Position numbers and translations under genes: made by a program. From Clostridium sp. (GTDB taxonomy: Bacteria > Cyanobacteriota > Vampirovibrionia > Gastranaerophilales > Gastranaerophilaceae), in contig JAHALR010000004.1 in assembly GCA_018362895.1 (NCBI GenBank), positions 1 through 64,000 of the forward strand: a stretch of 64,000 bases of DNA. The letters run 5' to 3'. A model generated the notes under the pieces. It saw only the letters and a list, made by a program, of their open reading frames with translations. It ran no database searches and was not told where the DNA came from. Each line of letters opens with the position of its first letter. The stretch's first letter is position 1. Positions 1-7,932 of the stretch are shown one piece after another.

Positions 1-11
1 TTTTTATACAT
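1..11 (-). CDS. 5' end of a gene leaving the left edge
   Basis: An ATG on the minus strand at 11-9 is preceded by a strong ribosome binding site, AAGGAGT (minus strand, forward 16-22). Only Met-Tyr-Lys can be read before the window ends, so the product is unknown. The ribosome binding site lies in one arm of an inverted repeat (GACTCC/GGAGTC, forward 15-20 and 61-66) with an inner GGTAT/ATACC pair, so a leader RNA could hide it. Confidence 0.45.
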
Positions 12-346
12 CGTGACTCCTTAACATTTTTGGGTATCTTTTTTTATAATACCTAGCCGTGGAGTCTTTTATTTACTATTTTTTATAACTTGAGCTTCAT
101 CTATACTATACTATCAGAAATGCTATTATGACTGGGTTTGGGCTGTAAAGCTTTTTCTTGAAATTTAACTTTACATTTTTTAACAACATTCTCGTTTATT
201 AAGAAATGTAATAAAAAAAAGACAAAAAGTAAATTTTTTATATTTAGCACCATTATAAAATCGGAAGTGTGAAACATAAATCAGAAAACTTATTTATAAC
301 TCCATAAACTCTATAACCTAACTACCAAAATTACTAACCGAATCAA
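12..346. other. Intergenic region without a gene
   Basis: No open frame with a ribosome binding site is visible on either strand. The first 55 bases form the leader of the minus-strand gene that starts at 11. The rest is very AT-rich and ends at a plus-strand terminator (348-380) for which no plus-strand gene is visible in the window, so a short non-coding transcript or a decayed gene is possible. Confidence 0.4.
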
Positions 347-347
347 T

Positions 348-380
348 GCCTTTGATAAAATTGTCAAAGGCTTTTTATTT
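348..380 (+). terminator. Rho-independent terminator
   Basis: Perfect 8-bp stem GCCTTTGA (348-355) with TCAAAGGC (364-371), 8-nt loop, followed by TTTTTATTT. It has a T-run on the plus strand only, yet no plus-strand gene precedes it in the window. Confidence 0.75.
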
Positions 381-409
381 TGCCTAAAAACAGGTATTTG
401 TCGTATAAT
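380..409 (+). promoter_or_regulatory. Predicted sigma-70 promoter of the kdsD operon
   Basis: The -10 box TATAAT (404-409) is perfect. The -35 box TTGCCT (380-385) is weak, with an 18-bp spacer. It lies just after the upstream terminator and 30 bp before the kdsD start. Confidence 0.5.
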
Positions 410-438
410 TTATATGTAATCAAACGGGTGAGGTAATT

Positions 439-1425
439 ATGCTGCAAACTTTAAACAAAATTAATTCTATTTGCGACCTCGCAAAAGAAGTACTCCAGAT
501 AGAAGCAGATTCTGTGCTCAAGTTAAAAGATAGGATAGATGAAGATTTTGAAAAAACAATTGATATTTTATATGCTTGTAAAGGTCGTGTAATAGTAACA
601 GGAATGGGAAAATCAGGACATATAGGAAGAAAAATTGCAGCAACACTCTCCTCAACCGGAACACCTTCATACTTTCTGCATCCTGCTGAAAGCACACATG
701 GTGACTCAGGCATAATTACTCGTGATGATGTAGTAATAGCTATTTCAAACAGCGGTGAAACAGCAGAATTGATGAATCTTTTACCTTTGATTGAAAGATT
801 CGGAGTAAAAATGATTGCAATGACAGGCAAAAAAGAATCCACTCTTGGTAAAAAATCCGACGTAGTACTTGATGTATCAGTCGAAAAAGAAGCCTGCCCG
901 CTTGGGAAAGCCCCGACAGCCAGTACAACAGCCACTCTCGCAATGGGTGATGCAGTGGCAATATGTTTATTGAAAAAAAGAGGTTTCACAGAAGAAGACT
1001 TTCTTATGTTTCACCCTTCCGGTGCTCTTGGCAGAGGTGTACTCTATCACGTATCAGATTTAATGATTACAGGTGACAGAATCCCGGTTGTCAATGAAAA
1101 CAACAATTTTCACGATACAATTCAGCTTATATCAGCAAAAAAACTCGGATGTGCCATTATTATTAATGATAATGGTATTATGACAGGTATATTAACAGAC
1201 GGTGACATAAGAAGAACACTTCTGAAATATGAGAATACCTCTAATCTTACAGCCAAAGAAGTTATGACACAAAATCCGAAAGTCATTTTGCAAAATGACC
1301 TTGCAGCAAAAGCATTACATATTATGGAAAAACATTCAATCACTTCTCTTGCTGTTTGTGATGACAATTCCAGACCTGTCGGACTGATTCACATTCATGA
1401 CTTGCTAAAAGCAGGAGTAGCCTAA
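439..1425 (+). CDS. kdsD: Arabinose-5-phosphate isomerase KdsD
   Basis: Interconverts ribulose 5-phosphate and arabinose 5-phosphate, the first committed step towards KDO for lipopolysaccharide. The 328-residue protein has the family layout: an N-terminal SIS sugar-isomerase domain (about residues 35-170, with GMGKSGHIGRKIA and the HPAESTHGDSG segment) and two C-terminal CBS motifs (about 205-325, with GILTDGDIRR). The ATG at 439 follows a GAGGT ribosome binding site. Its stop overlaps the kdsC start by one base, so the two genes are translationally coupled. No kdsA, kdsB or lpx gene is in the window. Confidence 0.95.
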   Translation: MLQTLNKINSICDLAKEVLQIEADSVLKLKDRIDEDFEKTIDILYACKGRVIVTGMGKSGHIGRKIAATLSSTGTPSYFLHPAESTHGDSGIITRDDVVIAISNSGETAELMNLLPLIERFGVKMIAMTGKKESTLGKKSDVVLDVSVEKEACPLGKAPTASTTATLAMGDAVAICLLKKRGFTEEDFLMFHPSGALGRGVLYHVSDLMITGDRIPVVNENNNFHDTIQLISAKKLGCAIIINDNGIMTGILTDGDIRRTLLKYENTSNLTAKEVMTQNPKVILQNDLAAKALHIMEKHSITSLAVCDDNSRPVGLIHIHDLLKAGVA

Positions 1426-1961
1426 TGACAAATCTGGATCTTAAGTATAAAGCCTCGAAAATAAAAGCAGCCGTATTCGATGTTGACGGAGTAATGACTG
1501 ACGGCTCATTGACATTTGATGAAAACGGAGCAGAATACAAAACCTTTAATGCAAAAGACGGTCAGGGAATTGTTATGCTTAACAAAACAGGTTTTGTTAC
1601 TGCCATTATTACGGCAAGAGACAACGGAACTGTACGCCATAGATTCAAAAATTTGTGCATGACAAAACTCTTTGAAGGCTGCAAAAATAAAATCGCTGCT
1701 TTAAAAGAGCTTATGGCTGAATATAATTTGAAATACGAAGAAATTGCATATATGGGTGATGACCTTCCTGATATTTGTGTGTTAAAAAAAGTAGGACTAC
1801 CATGTGCACCCGCAGATGCCGTAGAAGAAGTACTAACCTGTGCAGAATTTATATGTTCAAAAAACGGTGGAAGAGGCGCAGTTAGAGAAATGTGTGATTT
1901 CATTTTAAAATCAACAGGAAAATATGAAGAAATTACATCAGCCATAATTAACAGAGAATAA
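1425..1961 (+). CDS. kdsC: KDO-8-phosphate phosphatase KdsC
   Basis: Removes phosphate from KDO 8-phosphate to give KDO in the cytoplasm. The 178-residue HAD-family protein has the nucleophile motif DVDGVMTDG (Asp19 and Asp21) and the metal-binding motif YMGDDLPD. It has no cap domain, as usual for the tetrameric KdsC type. The start ATG overlaps the kdsD stop, and one base separates its stop from the next ATG. This indicates a three-gene operon whose last member is unexpected. Confidence 0.95.
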   Translation: MTNLDLKYKASKIKAAVFDVDGVMTDGSLTFDENGAEYKTFNAKDGQGIVMLNKTGFVTAIITARDNGTVRHRFKNLCMTKLFEGCKNKIAALKELMAEYNLKYEEIAYMGDDLPDICVLKKVGLPCAPADAVEEVLTCAEFICSKNGGRGAVREMCDFILKSTGKYEEITSAIINRE

Positions 1962-1962
1962 A

Positions 1963-2496
1963 ATGACAAAAAGGATTTGTATCCTCTCAGACGAAAAAAA
2001 CAGCATAATAGATGCACTGACAGAATATTTTAAACATAAAGATATCGAAATCATTGAATCATCTTCTCTAATGGAAGCATGTGAATGTGATTTATGTATT
2101 TTAGACGGCTACAAAGGACATTTGAAAAACGAAATTCTGAGCTGCACAACATTTATAAATTTACACAGATCTTTGCTTCCGGCGTTTGAAGGCGAAAAAC
2201 CTGTTGAAAAAGCACTTGAATACGGTGTAAAAGTAACAGGAATTACGCTTCATTACATAACCGAAGAAAAATTCTACGGAAAAATTATTGCTCAATACCC
2301 AATTTTTATTGATGTTTTGACAACAGCCGAAGAATTAAACAAAGAAATGGATAATACCGCCAGAAAGCTTGTACCTTTTGTGGCTGACAGTATATTAAAA
2401 GATATTGTTTTCAGCTTTGATATACTGTTAAAACCTGAACAATGCGATGGAAATTGTTCTGGCAGCTGCAATTGCCAAAATCAGCCTAAAATATAA
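1963..2496 (+). CDS. PurN-like formyltransferase homologue, probably inactive
   Basis: The 177-residue protein resembles phosphoribosylglycinamide formyltransferase in its middle part: NLHRSLLPAFEG (residues 66-77) and GVKVTGITLHYI match the PurN core, including the Asn66 and His68 equivalents. The catalytic aspartate region (D-x-G-G in PurN) reads EEKFYGK, with Phe104 at the aspartate position. The N-terminal nucleotide-binding half is shortened and lacks the glycine-rich loop. The tail is cysteine-rich (CDGNCSGSCNCQ). Purine synthesis is therefore unlikely. The third position in a KDO operon suggests a regulatory or surface-related role, which is inference. Confidence 0.6.
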   Translation: MTKRICILSDEKNSIIDALTEYFKHKDIEIIESSSLMEACECDLCILDGYKGHLKNEILSCTTFINLHRSLLPAFEGEKPVEKALEYGVKVTGITLHYITEEKFYGKIIAQYPIFIDVLTTAEELNKEMDNTARKLVPFVADSILKDIVFSFDILLKPEQCDGNCSGSCNCQNQPKI

Positions 2497-2553
2497 TTGT
2501 CATTTTTACACTTTTTCCAGCTATAAAAAACTGTCAAATTTTAGATAAAAAAA

Positions 2554-2579
2554 TAGGGCTATTTTGTCGAAAAGCCCTA
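2554..2579 (-). terminator. Terminator-like hairpin, minus strand
   Basis: TAGGGCT (2554-2560) pairs with AGCCCTA (2573-2579). Read on the minus strand the hairpin is followed by a run of seven T. It may stop antisense read-through from the rdgB side. The AAAGTGCACTTT palindrome at 2742-2753 lies in the same gene-poor stretch. Confidence 0.45.
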
Positions 2580-2840
2580 GCTGTCTGGAATTAAGAATAG
2601 TTGGAAGTATGAAAAAGATTTAATTATATATAACTTCAAAATGGGATTTCTTACAATTAGCCGGTCGGGTTATATGCAAATAATTCTTCTTATTTTTATA
2701 AAGAATATGAAAAACAGCTCTAAAGAGGCGATTAAGTGTACAAAGTGCACTTTTTCTAAAATCCGCTATACACAAGGGTTTTTAGAAGATATTAAGATTT
2801 TTTTAAGAGGGGTTGTCATAAACAATATGCAACAAGACCT

Positions 2841-3050
2841 GTGTTCAAACAAAACGCAAGTGTCGCTCATCAAGCTATTGTTGACCAGTTCATTGAATCA
2901 GCTGACGAAAAGAAACAAGCTAAAAATCCGTTGTATCTTTTGAAAGATATTCTTTTCTCTACTGAAACTACAAGAAGAGCTAAAGAACTCAAAGAAACAA
3001 TCGACAGCTTCAGCTACGATTCAACAGATAACATCTTATATAAAATATAG
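2841..3050 (+). CDS. Small protein of unknown function
   Basis: A 69-residue charged, mainly helical frame starting at GTG (2841), not recognised. The reading frame stays open upstream to 2796 without an ATG. An ATG at 2827 lies in another frame and would join this frame with a single-base change, so the true N terminus may be shifted. A strong plus-strand terminator at 3121-3150 supports transcription. An overlapping 100-residue frame (2641-2943) has atypical composition and is probably not real. Confidence 0.45.
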   Translation: MFKQNASVAHQAIVDQFIESADEKKQAKNPLYLLKDILFSTETTRRAKELKETIDSFSYDSTDNILYKI

Positions 3051-3120
3051 TGATGTTATTAGCCAAAACATTATAACACTTTTCCCCCGTTACAAATTAA
3101 TAATTTGAATAGATGCAGTA

Positions 3121-3150
3121 ACTCAGGTCGACACAGCCTGAGTTTTTTTT
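3121..3150 (+). terminator. Rho-independent terminator
   Basis: ACTCAGG (3121-3127) pairs with CCTGAGT (3137-3143), 9-nt loop, followed by eight T. It ends the small gene at 2841-3050 and touches the convergent rdgB stop codon. Confidence 0.8.
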
Positions 3151-3736
3151 ATATATTTTCTTTAATCCACTCAACCATAGGCATCAAGGCTCTTGCGCGG
3201 TGAGAAAGAGTGTTCTTCTCTTCGAGAGTCAGTTCTGCCATTGTTTTATTTAGTTCAGGAATAAAAAACAATGGATCATAGCCAAATCCGTGCACTCCCG
3301 AAGGTTTTTCATCAATATAGCCTTCTATCTTTCCAACCTGAGTATGCAATTTCTGACCATCCGGAGCCACAAGTGTCATCGTGCAAATAAAATGTGCACT
3401 GCGCTTTTCTTTCGGAACACCTTTAAGTTCACCAAGAAGCTTAGCAATTTTAGATTTCTGGTCAGGCGCATAACGCGCAGAATAAAGTCCGGGACGACCA
3501 TCCAAAGCATCAACACAAAGCCCTGTGTCATCTGCCAATGCCGGAATCCCCATTATTTTTGCAGCTTCTGCTGCTTTTATATATGAGTTTTCAGCAAAAG
3601 TAGCACCATTTTCCACAGGGTCAAACTCGCCTTCAACCAATACAAATTCAAAACTATCGGGATGAAACTGCTTAATCATGTCGTTTATTTCTTCAAGTTT
3701 ATGAGGATTCGATGTACCGAGTGCTATTTTAATCAT
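3149..3736 (-). CDS. rdgB: XTP/dITP pyrophosphatase RdgB (HAM1 family)
   Basis: Hydrolyses non-canonical purine triphosphates (dITP, XTP) to monophosphates and so keeps them out of DNA and RNA. The 195-residue protein has the family's N-terminal signature (GTSNPHKLEEI), the EVDDTGLxVDAL-like segment (ALADDTGLCVDALDGRPGLYSARYA), and the C-terminal GFGYDPLFF and SHRARAL motifs. Length is normal. It stands alone on the minus strand. Confidence 0.95.
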   Translation of the reverse strand: MIKIALGTSNPHKLEEINDMIKQFHPDSFEFVLVEGEFDPVENGATFAENSYIKAAEAAKIMGIPALADDTGLCVDALDGRPGLYSARYAPDQKSKIAKLLGELKGVPKEKRSAHFICTMTLVAPDGQKLHTQVGKIEGYIDEKPSGVHGFGYDPLFFIPELNKTMAELTLEEKNTLSHRARALMPMVEWIKENI

Positions 3737-3793
3737 TTTATCTCCCTGCTAAAAATTTGCGCAAATTTTATTTTTCTGTGTTTTGTAATAATT

Positions 3794-4570
3794 ATGAAAA
3801 TTTCTGTCATAAATAATTTTAATATAAATCAAGCACAAAAGCTTTCTTTTCAGGGAAAAAGTTATAAAAAAAACAAAACAGACTACCATAATGACGATAT
3901 CCGCATAGCAGACTCAAACATTGTATCAGCTAAAATAAATCCACGTCACAGGCTTGAATCAGTAACATTTAAAACACCTTTAAGTCCTCCAAAAGCACTC
4001 TTGACCCTGGCTTATACTAAAAATGAAGAAATATCTGAAGCTCTTTTGTATTCCTTGCATTCTGCTGATGAACTCAATGATATGGCAGCAGATCTTGGCA
4101 GCAGTAAATTTTTAAAAAATATAAAAGTAAACAAACTCATAGGAATGGGAGCATTTGCACTAGTTTTTGAAACTACCGAAGGCAAGGTCTTGAAAATGAC
4201 AAACGGAAATCACTTCCCTGACGGAAGAAAACCCGACTTTTTTGACCTGCCGTTTGAAAAACATGAAAGAATAGGTCGGACTCATTATTATCTTGAAGAA
4301 AAAATTACACAAGATGACCTCACACAGGAAGAACTGAAAGCTTTTGTCAAAGAAATTGAAGACAAAGGTTATAAAATGAGAGATCATCTCGTTAATTTTA
4401 CGAGTTTCTTTAAAGAATCCGCAATAAAAAAAGAACAGTTTGGAAGAACTAAAGACAAAAAAGTTTACCTCATAGATCCTGGCTGTGCAATCGCTCCACC
4501 TGAACAGCACTTCGATATTAAAACGTTAAAAAATAAAATTAAAAAATATTTTGAAAAAAAACAAAAATAA
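3794..4570 (+). CDS. Small kinase-like protein with N-terminal LSFQGK motif
   Basis: The 258-residue protein starts at the ATG at 3794; the frame is open further upstream but overlaps rdgB. Residues 1-110 are poorly structured and contain LSFQGK (17-22). Residues 115-258 resemble a minimal protein-kinase fold: a glycine-rich loop LIGMGAFALVFE (115-126), a lysine in KVLKMT (Lys134), a catalytic-loop-like RDHLVN (196-201) and YLIDPG (225-230) in place of DFG. Such a reduced fold occurs in bacterial small-molecule or protein kinases. The substrate is unknown and activity is not certain. Confidence 0.6.
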   Translation: MKISVINNFNINQAQKLSFQGKSYKKNKTDYHNDDIRIADSNIVSAKINPRHRLESVTFKTPLSPPKALLTLAYTKNEEISEALLYSLHSADELNDMAADLGSSKFLKNIKVNKLIGMGAFALVFETTEGKVLKMTNGNHFPDGRKPDFFDLPFEKHERIGRTHYYLEEKITQDDLTQEELKAFVKEIEDKGYKMRDHLVNFTSFFKESAIKKEQFGRTKDKKVYLIDPGCAIAPPEQHFDIKTLKNKIKKYFEKKQK

Positions 4571-4571
4571 A

Positions 4572-5312
4572 CTATTTTCCAAACCTTCTATTTCTGTGTT
4601 CAAAATCCAGAATAGCTTTTGTAAGTTCCTCTCTGCCAAACTCAGGCCAATATGTATCAGTTACATAAACTTCAGAATAAGCAATCTGCCACAAAAGATA
4701 ATTGCTGATTCTTTTTTCACCGCCTGTTCTGATTAAAAGGTCAGGATCAGGAAGGTCTTTTGTATAAAGCCTGTCAGAAATTGTTTCTTCAGTAATATCT
4801 TCAGGAGAAAGTCCTTCTTTGACAATTGCCTTAACTGCATTAGTAATCTCATCTCTTGAACCATAATTAAAAGCAATATTCAAATTTACACCTGTATTAT
4901 CTTTTGTCTTTTCTTGTGCATTTTTGACAATTTTTACAAGGCTATCGCTCAATTTCGACAAATCACCGAGAAAGCGGATTTTCACATTTTCTTTGTGCAT
5001 ATCATCAAGTTCGTTTAAAAGAGTTTTGGCCAGAAGTCCCATAAGAAATTCGACCTCTTCCTTTTTTCTGTTCCAATTCTCTGTTGAAAAAGCATAAACA
5101 GTGAGATATTTTATACCGAATTCATCAAACAAACGCATCGTTGTTCTTAGAGAATCAACACCTTTCTGGTGTCCCACAGCCGAAGGAAGAAATTTTTCTT
5201 TTGCCCAACGTCTGTTGCCATCCATAATTATTGCTATGTGTTTTAAACCTGTTGCTTTAACTGTGTCTTTGATTGATTTTTCTTTCACTGCTTCCACTGT
5301 GCCACCCTTCAT
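4572..5312 (-). CDS. uppS: Isoprenyl transferase (undecaprenyl diphosphate synthase) UppS
   Basis: Adds isopentenyl units to farnesyl diphosphate to make the C55 lipid carrier for peptidoglycan and glycan export. The 246-residue protein shows the cis-prenyltransferase signature HIAIIMDGNRRWA, with the catalytic Asp in MDGNRRW, then LTVYAFSTENWNR and the C-terminal DPDLLIRTGGEKRISNYLLWQ and YWPEF motifs. The ATG at 5312 lies 6 bases from an AAGGA ribosome binding site; an ATG at 5318 touches that site and is less likely. Its stop meets the convergent kinase-like gene. Confidence 0.95.
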   Translation of the reverse strand: MKGGTVEAVKEKSIKDTVKATGLKHIAIIMDGNRRWAKEKFLPSAVGHQKGVDSLRTTMRLFDEFGIKYLTVYAFSTENWNRKKEEVEFLMGLLAKTLLNELDDMHKENVKIRFLGDLSKLSDSLVKIVKNAQEKTKDNTGVNLNIAFNYGSRDEITNAVKAIVKEGLSPEDITEETISDRLYTKDLPDPDLLIRTGGEKRISNYLLWQIAYSEVYVTDTYWPEFGREELTKAILDFEHRNRRFGK

Positions 5313-5479
5313 CCGCATTCCTTCTTAGTATTATAAAGCAAAGAAAAAAGTATGTCATTTCATCATTCCATATCAAAAATACTAAAACTTTGAAAAGATA
5401 CATTATACAAATGTTTTAATATACTAACTGCACATGTTGCGCCGTACTCGAGTAAGAAAATATAAGCTATGGTATTGGC

Positions 5480-5707
5480 ATGAAGAAAGCCAAAACAGTT
5501 TTAGCATACAACCTTAAACGTTTAAGACAAGCCAAAGGCATGACACAAGAGAAGCTTGCTGAATTAACAAATTTGAATTTTAGAACCATTGGCAGAATCG
5601 AAAATGGTCAATGTTTTTGTAAAGCAGAAACACTTGATTTATTGGTTAAAGCATTGGATGTAACTATTACAGACTTATTCAGTCTGGAAAAAAGCAATAT
5701 TTGTTAA
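5480..5707 (+). CDS. XRE-family helix-turn-helix regulator
   Basis: A 75-residue protein that is almost wholly a Cro/C1-type HTH domain: LKRLRQAKGMTQEKLAELTNLNFRTIGRIENG covers helices 1-3, followed by the usual KALDVTITDLF end. It has no effector or protease domain. ACTGCACAT occurs upstream (5426-5434) and in inverted orientation downstream (5788-5796) ahead of the next gene, so both sites could be bound by it, which is inference. A terminator follows at 5731-5762. Confidence 0.85.
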   Translation: MKKAKTVLAYNLKRLRQAKGMTQEKLAELTNLNFRTIGRIENGQCFCKAETLDLLVKALDVTITDLFSLEKSNIC

Positions 5708-5730
5708 ATTTGTTTTAAATATAAAACTTT

Positions 5731-5762
5731 TAAGTTACGCGCAAATGCGTAACTTATTTTTT
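5731..5762 (+). terminator. Rho-independent terminator after the XRE gene
   Basis: Perfect 10-bp stem TAAGTTACGC (5731-5740) with GCGTAACTTA (5747-5756), 6-nt loop and a run of T. Confidence 0.85.
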
Positions 5763-5857
5763 AATACAACGTACAAGTGTACATTTAATGTGCAGTATGA
5801 TATAAATATTTTATAGCTTGGTTATCAAACATCAAATTATAGAATTAAAGAAACCTC

Positions 5858-6211
5858 ATGTGCACTAAAATAAAAATCGGAAAAATTATAAATTCAAAAG
5901 AAAAGTTAATTAAAGTTATCAATGACATCCTGAAAACTGCTCTTTTTCTTTATGAAAATGGAAGACCTGACTGGTTTATCAGCCAATATATAAATTCAAA
6001 ACTCGATTTTTTAAACAATTTTATCGAACTCAAATATCCCTACAACTCAATCCTTAAAGACAAAAACCTTATTTATACAGGAAAAAGTACAATGTTCTTT
6101 AACATAGACTTTTTTGATATTTTCGTAACAGATTTTTATAAAAATAATATAGATGAAACTTTAATAGAACATTCTCCCTTAAAACCATATACACAGGTTT
6201 TTGTAAACTAA
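5858..6211 (+). CDS. Hypothetical protein
   Basis: A 117-residue lysine- and aromatic-rich soluble protein, not recognised. It has no signal peptide, cysteine motif or membrane segment. Upstream lie GTACAAGTGTAC (5771-5782, a 12-bp palindrome) and ATGTGCAGT (5788-5796), which suggest regulation, perhaps by the neighbouring XRE protein. The ribosome binding site is weak. Confidence 0.5.
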   Translation: MCTKIKIGKIINSKEKLIKVINDILKTALFLYENGRPDWFISQYINSKLDFLNNFIELKYPYNSILKDKNLIYTGKSTMFFNIDFFDIFVTDFYKNNIDETLIEHSPLKPYTQVFVN

Positions 6212-6217
6212 TGTTAC

Positions 6218-6286
6218 AAATGTCACATTTGCCATAAAGTTTTATGCACGCTGTCCGATAAAAACCATGTACAACAAGTTTTGTTG
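6218..6286. repeat. Cluster of three short palindromes
   Basis: Three separate perfect inverted repeats follow one another: AAATGT-C-ACATTT (6218-6230), CATAAA-GT-TTTATG (6233-6246) and CAACAA-GTT-TTGTTG (6272-6286). They lie between the stop of the preceding gene and the start of the gene at 6362. They may be operators or a folded leader; none has a clear terminator T-run. Confidence 0.4.
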
Positions 6287-6361
6287 CCAACACGATAATA
6301 ATACCTCTGGAATGGGTATGTTATAAGATAGTGTAGCTAAGAAGAAAGTCAAGGAAGAAAA

Positions 6362-6652
6362 ATGATTCTCGAATACTCTGTGAATGAAGCACAAGTTCAG
6401 CCTGCATGGCTAAAAACTCTTTATGACTTAATTGAAGAGTTAAACTGCAAGTGCAAAACTTACATCGATGAATCTTACAACAGAACTTACAAACAGTTCG
6501 CCAGAACGAGAACAATTGAGGTGTATGGTTCAGAAACTATGTTGTCCTGGCTGAAATTGAGAATGGAAAGATATTCTCATTTCATCAATGAGTTCAACGA
6601 AAAAGCTGAAATTCAAGCTAACATCAAAGATGAAGGCAGAAAGACAGACTAG
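6362..6652 (+). CDS. Conserved-looking hypothetical protein
   Basis: A 96-residue soluble, charged protein, not recognised (MILEYSVNEAQVQPAWLKT start). The sequence is mostly helical with a short N-terminal strand. The start follows AAGGAAGAAAA. It converges on gpsA with only 3 bases between the stop codons. Confidence 0.6.
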   Translation: MILEYSVNEAQVQPAWLKTLYDLIEELNCKCKTYIDESYNRTYKQFARTRTIEVYGSETMLSWLKLRMERYSHFINEFNEKAEIQANIKDEGRKTD

Positions 6653-6655
6653 CCG

Positions 6656-7648
6656 CTATTCACCTTTAAGTTTTCTGTTCATGAGCTTGTCCAAAAGTTC
6701 TTTGGGGGTGATATCCGTATAAACCGCCTCATAAATTGCAGTCGAAATAGGGACTTCAATACCCAGTTTTTTTGCAAGCTCACAAACTGCCTTAGAAGTT
6801 TTTACACCTTCAGCAACCGAACCGAGTTCTTTTAAGATATCATCGATTTTCTTGCCATGTCCGAGCATAGAACCTACGGTAAAATTTCTGGACATAGGGC
6901 TTGAACATGTTGCAATCAAATCCCCCATGCCTGAAAGTCCATAGAGCGTAGCAGGTTTTGCACCAAGAGCCACACTGACTCTGGTGATTTCAGCCATACC
7001 TCGTGTGAGCAAAGCACCACGGCAATTGTCACCGAGTTTCATTGCATCAGCAAACCCCGAAGCAATGGCTATAACGTTTTTTAAACTTCCGCCAAGCTCC
7101 AGACCTATTACGTCATCATTTGTATAAAGCCTGAATTTTGAAGGAACTGTAAGCGTCTCCTGCAAAAACTTTGAAACCTCAGGTTTGCCTTCGCATGCAA
7201 CCGAAGCAGCTGTCGGACAGCCCATGAGGACTTCTTTAGCAAGTGTAGGACCCGAAAGAATTGCAATATTTGCCTCAGGAAGCTCCTCTTTCATAACTTC
7301 GCTCATCCTCATTAAAGAAGGAAGCTCAAGACCTTTTGAGGTGTTAACAAGAATCTGATTGTCTTTGAGCCCTATTTTTGAAAGGTTGTGACAAACTTCC
7401 CTTATGCCTGATGTTGCAACAACAAGAAGTATAATGTCTGCATCTTTTACGGCTTCTTCAAGATCGGAAGTGACTTCAACCCGGTCTTTCAATTGAATTT
7501 GAAGAGGCTTTGAAACACGCTTGTAATTCCGTAATTCGTCAGTTATGTCAACATGACGACCCCATACACAAACTTCATCAAAATTATCTGTCAAAAGCCA
7601 TGCCAGAGTCAGCCCCCAACATCCTGCACCCAATACCGTAAGTTTCAT
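6656..7648 (-). CDS. gpsA: Glycerol-3-phosphate dehydrogenase [NAD(P)+] GpsA
   Basis: Reduces dihydroxyacetone phosphate to sn-glycerol 3-phosphate for phospholipid synthesis. The 330-residue protein starts with the Rossmann motif VLGAGCWGLTLA (residues 4-15), then VNTSKGLE, AILSGPTLAKEV, the catalytic lysine region GLELGGSLKNVIAIASG and GLSGMGDLIATCSSPMSRN. Length is normal. The usual partner plsY is not adjacent. Confidence 0.95.
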   Translation of the reverse strand: MKLTVLGAGCWGLTLAWLLTDNFDEVCVWGRHVDITDELRNYKRVSKPLQIQLKDRVEVTSDLEEAVKDADIILLVVATSGIREVCHNLSKIGLKDNQILVNTSKGLELPSLMRMSEVMKEELPEANIAILSGPTLAKEVLMGCPTAASVACEGKPEVSKFLQETLTVPSKFRLYTNDDVIGLELGGSLKNVIAIASGFADAMKLGDNCRGALLTRGMAEITRVSVALGAKPATLYGLSGMGDLIATCSSPMSRNFTVGSMLGHGKKIDDILKELGSVAEGVKTSKAVCELAKKLGIEVPISTAIYEAVYTDITPKELLDKLMNRKLKGE

Positions 7649-7722
7649 AATCTATCCTTTTAGTCTGTTTTTATCAATTATTATTGCTATTGTACAGTAA
7701 AATACAAATTTACGGCAAATAT

Positions 7723-7932
7723 TTATTTAAGCAATTCATAAGGTTCAACACCCAAAGCTTTTGCGATATTGTATATTTTCGAAAGAGTAATATCTGTCTT
7801 TGACGTTTCAATCATTCCGATTGTAGAAAGAGATACTTTAGCCTCAAAAGCCAGTGCCTCCTGGGTTAATTGCTTTTCTTTTCTATAAAATTTAATATTT
7901 TTTGCAACTTTATTAATAATTATCTTGTTCAT
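7723..7932 (-). CDS. XRE-family regulator, divergent from a 73-residue gene
   Basis: A 69-residue single-domain HTH protein (IKFYRKEKQLTQEALAFEA, then SLSKIYNIAKALGVEPYELL-like end). The ATG at 7932 is chosen because the longer frame would run through the operators. Two operator-like repeats with the same form, TATCA-N7-TGATA, lie at 7941-7957 and 7965-7981 between this gene and the divergent gene at 8013. This arrangement is typical of an autorepressor that also controls its neighbour. Confidence 0.85.
   Translation of the reverse strand: MNKIIINKVAKNIKFYRKEKQLTQEALAFEAKVSLSTIGMIETSKTDITLSKIYNIAKALGVEPYELLK

Noticed and set aside
420..989. A 189-residue frame antisense to kdsD
   Set aside because: It is a shadow of a well-recognised gene in a low-GC genome, with Ser/Phe-rich composition typical of antisense frames.
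2641..2943. A 100-residue frame overlapping the small gene at 2841-3050
   Set aside because: Composition is unlike coding sequence here, no ribosome binding site, and the competing frame reads as ordinary helical protein followed by a terminator.
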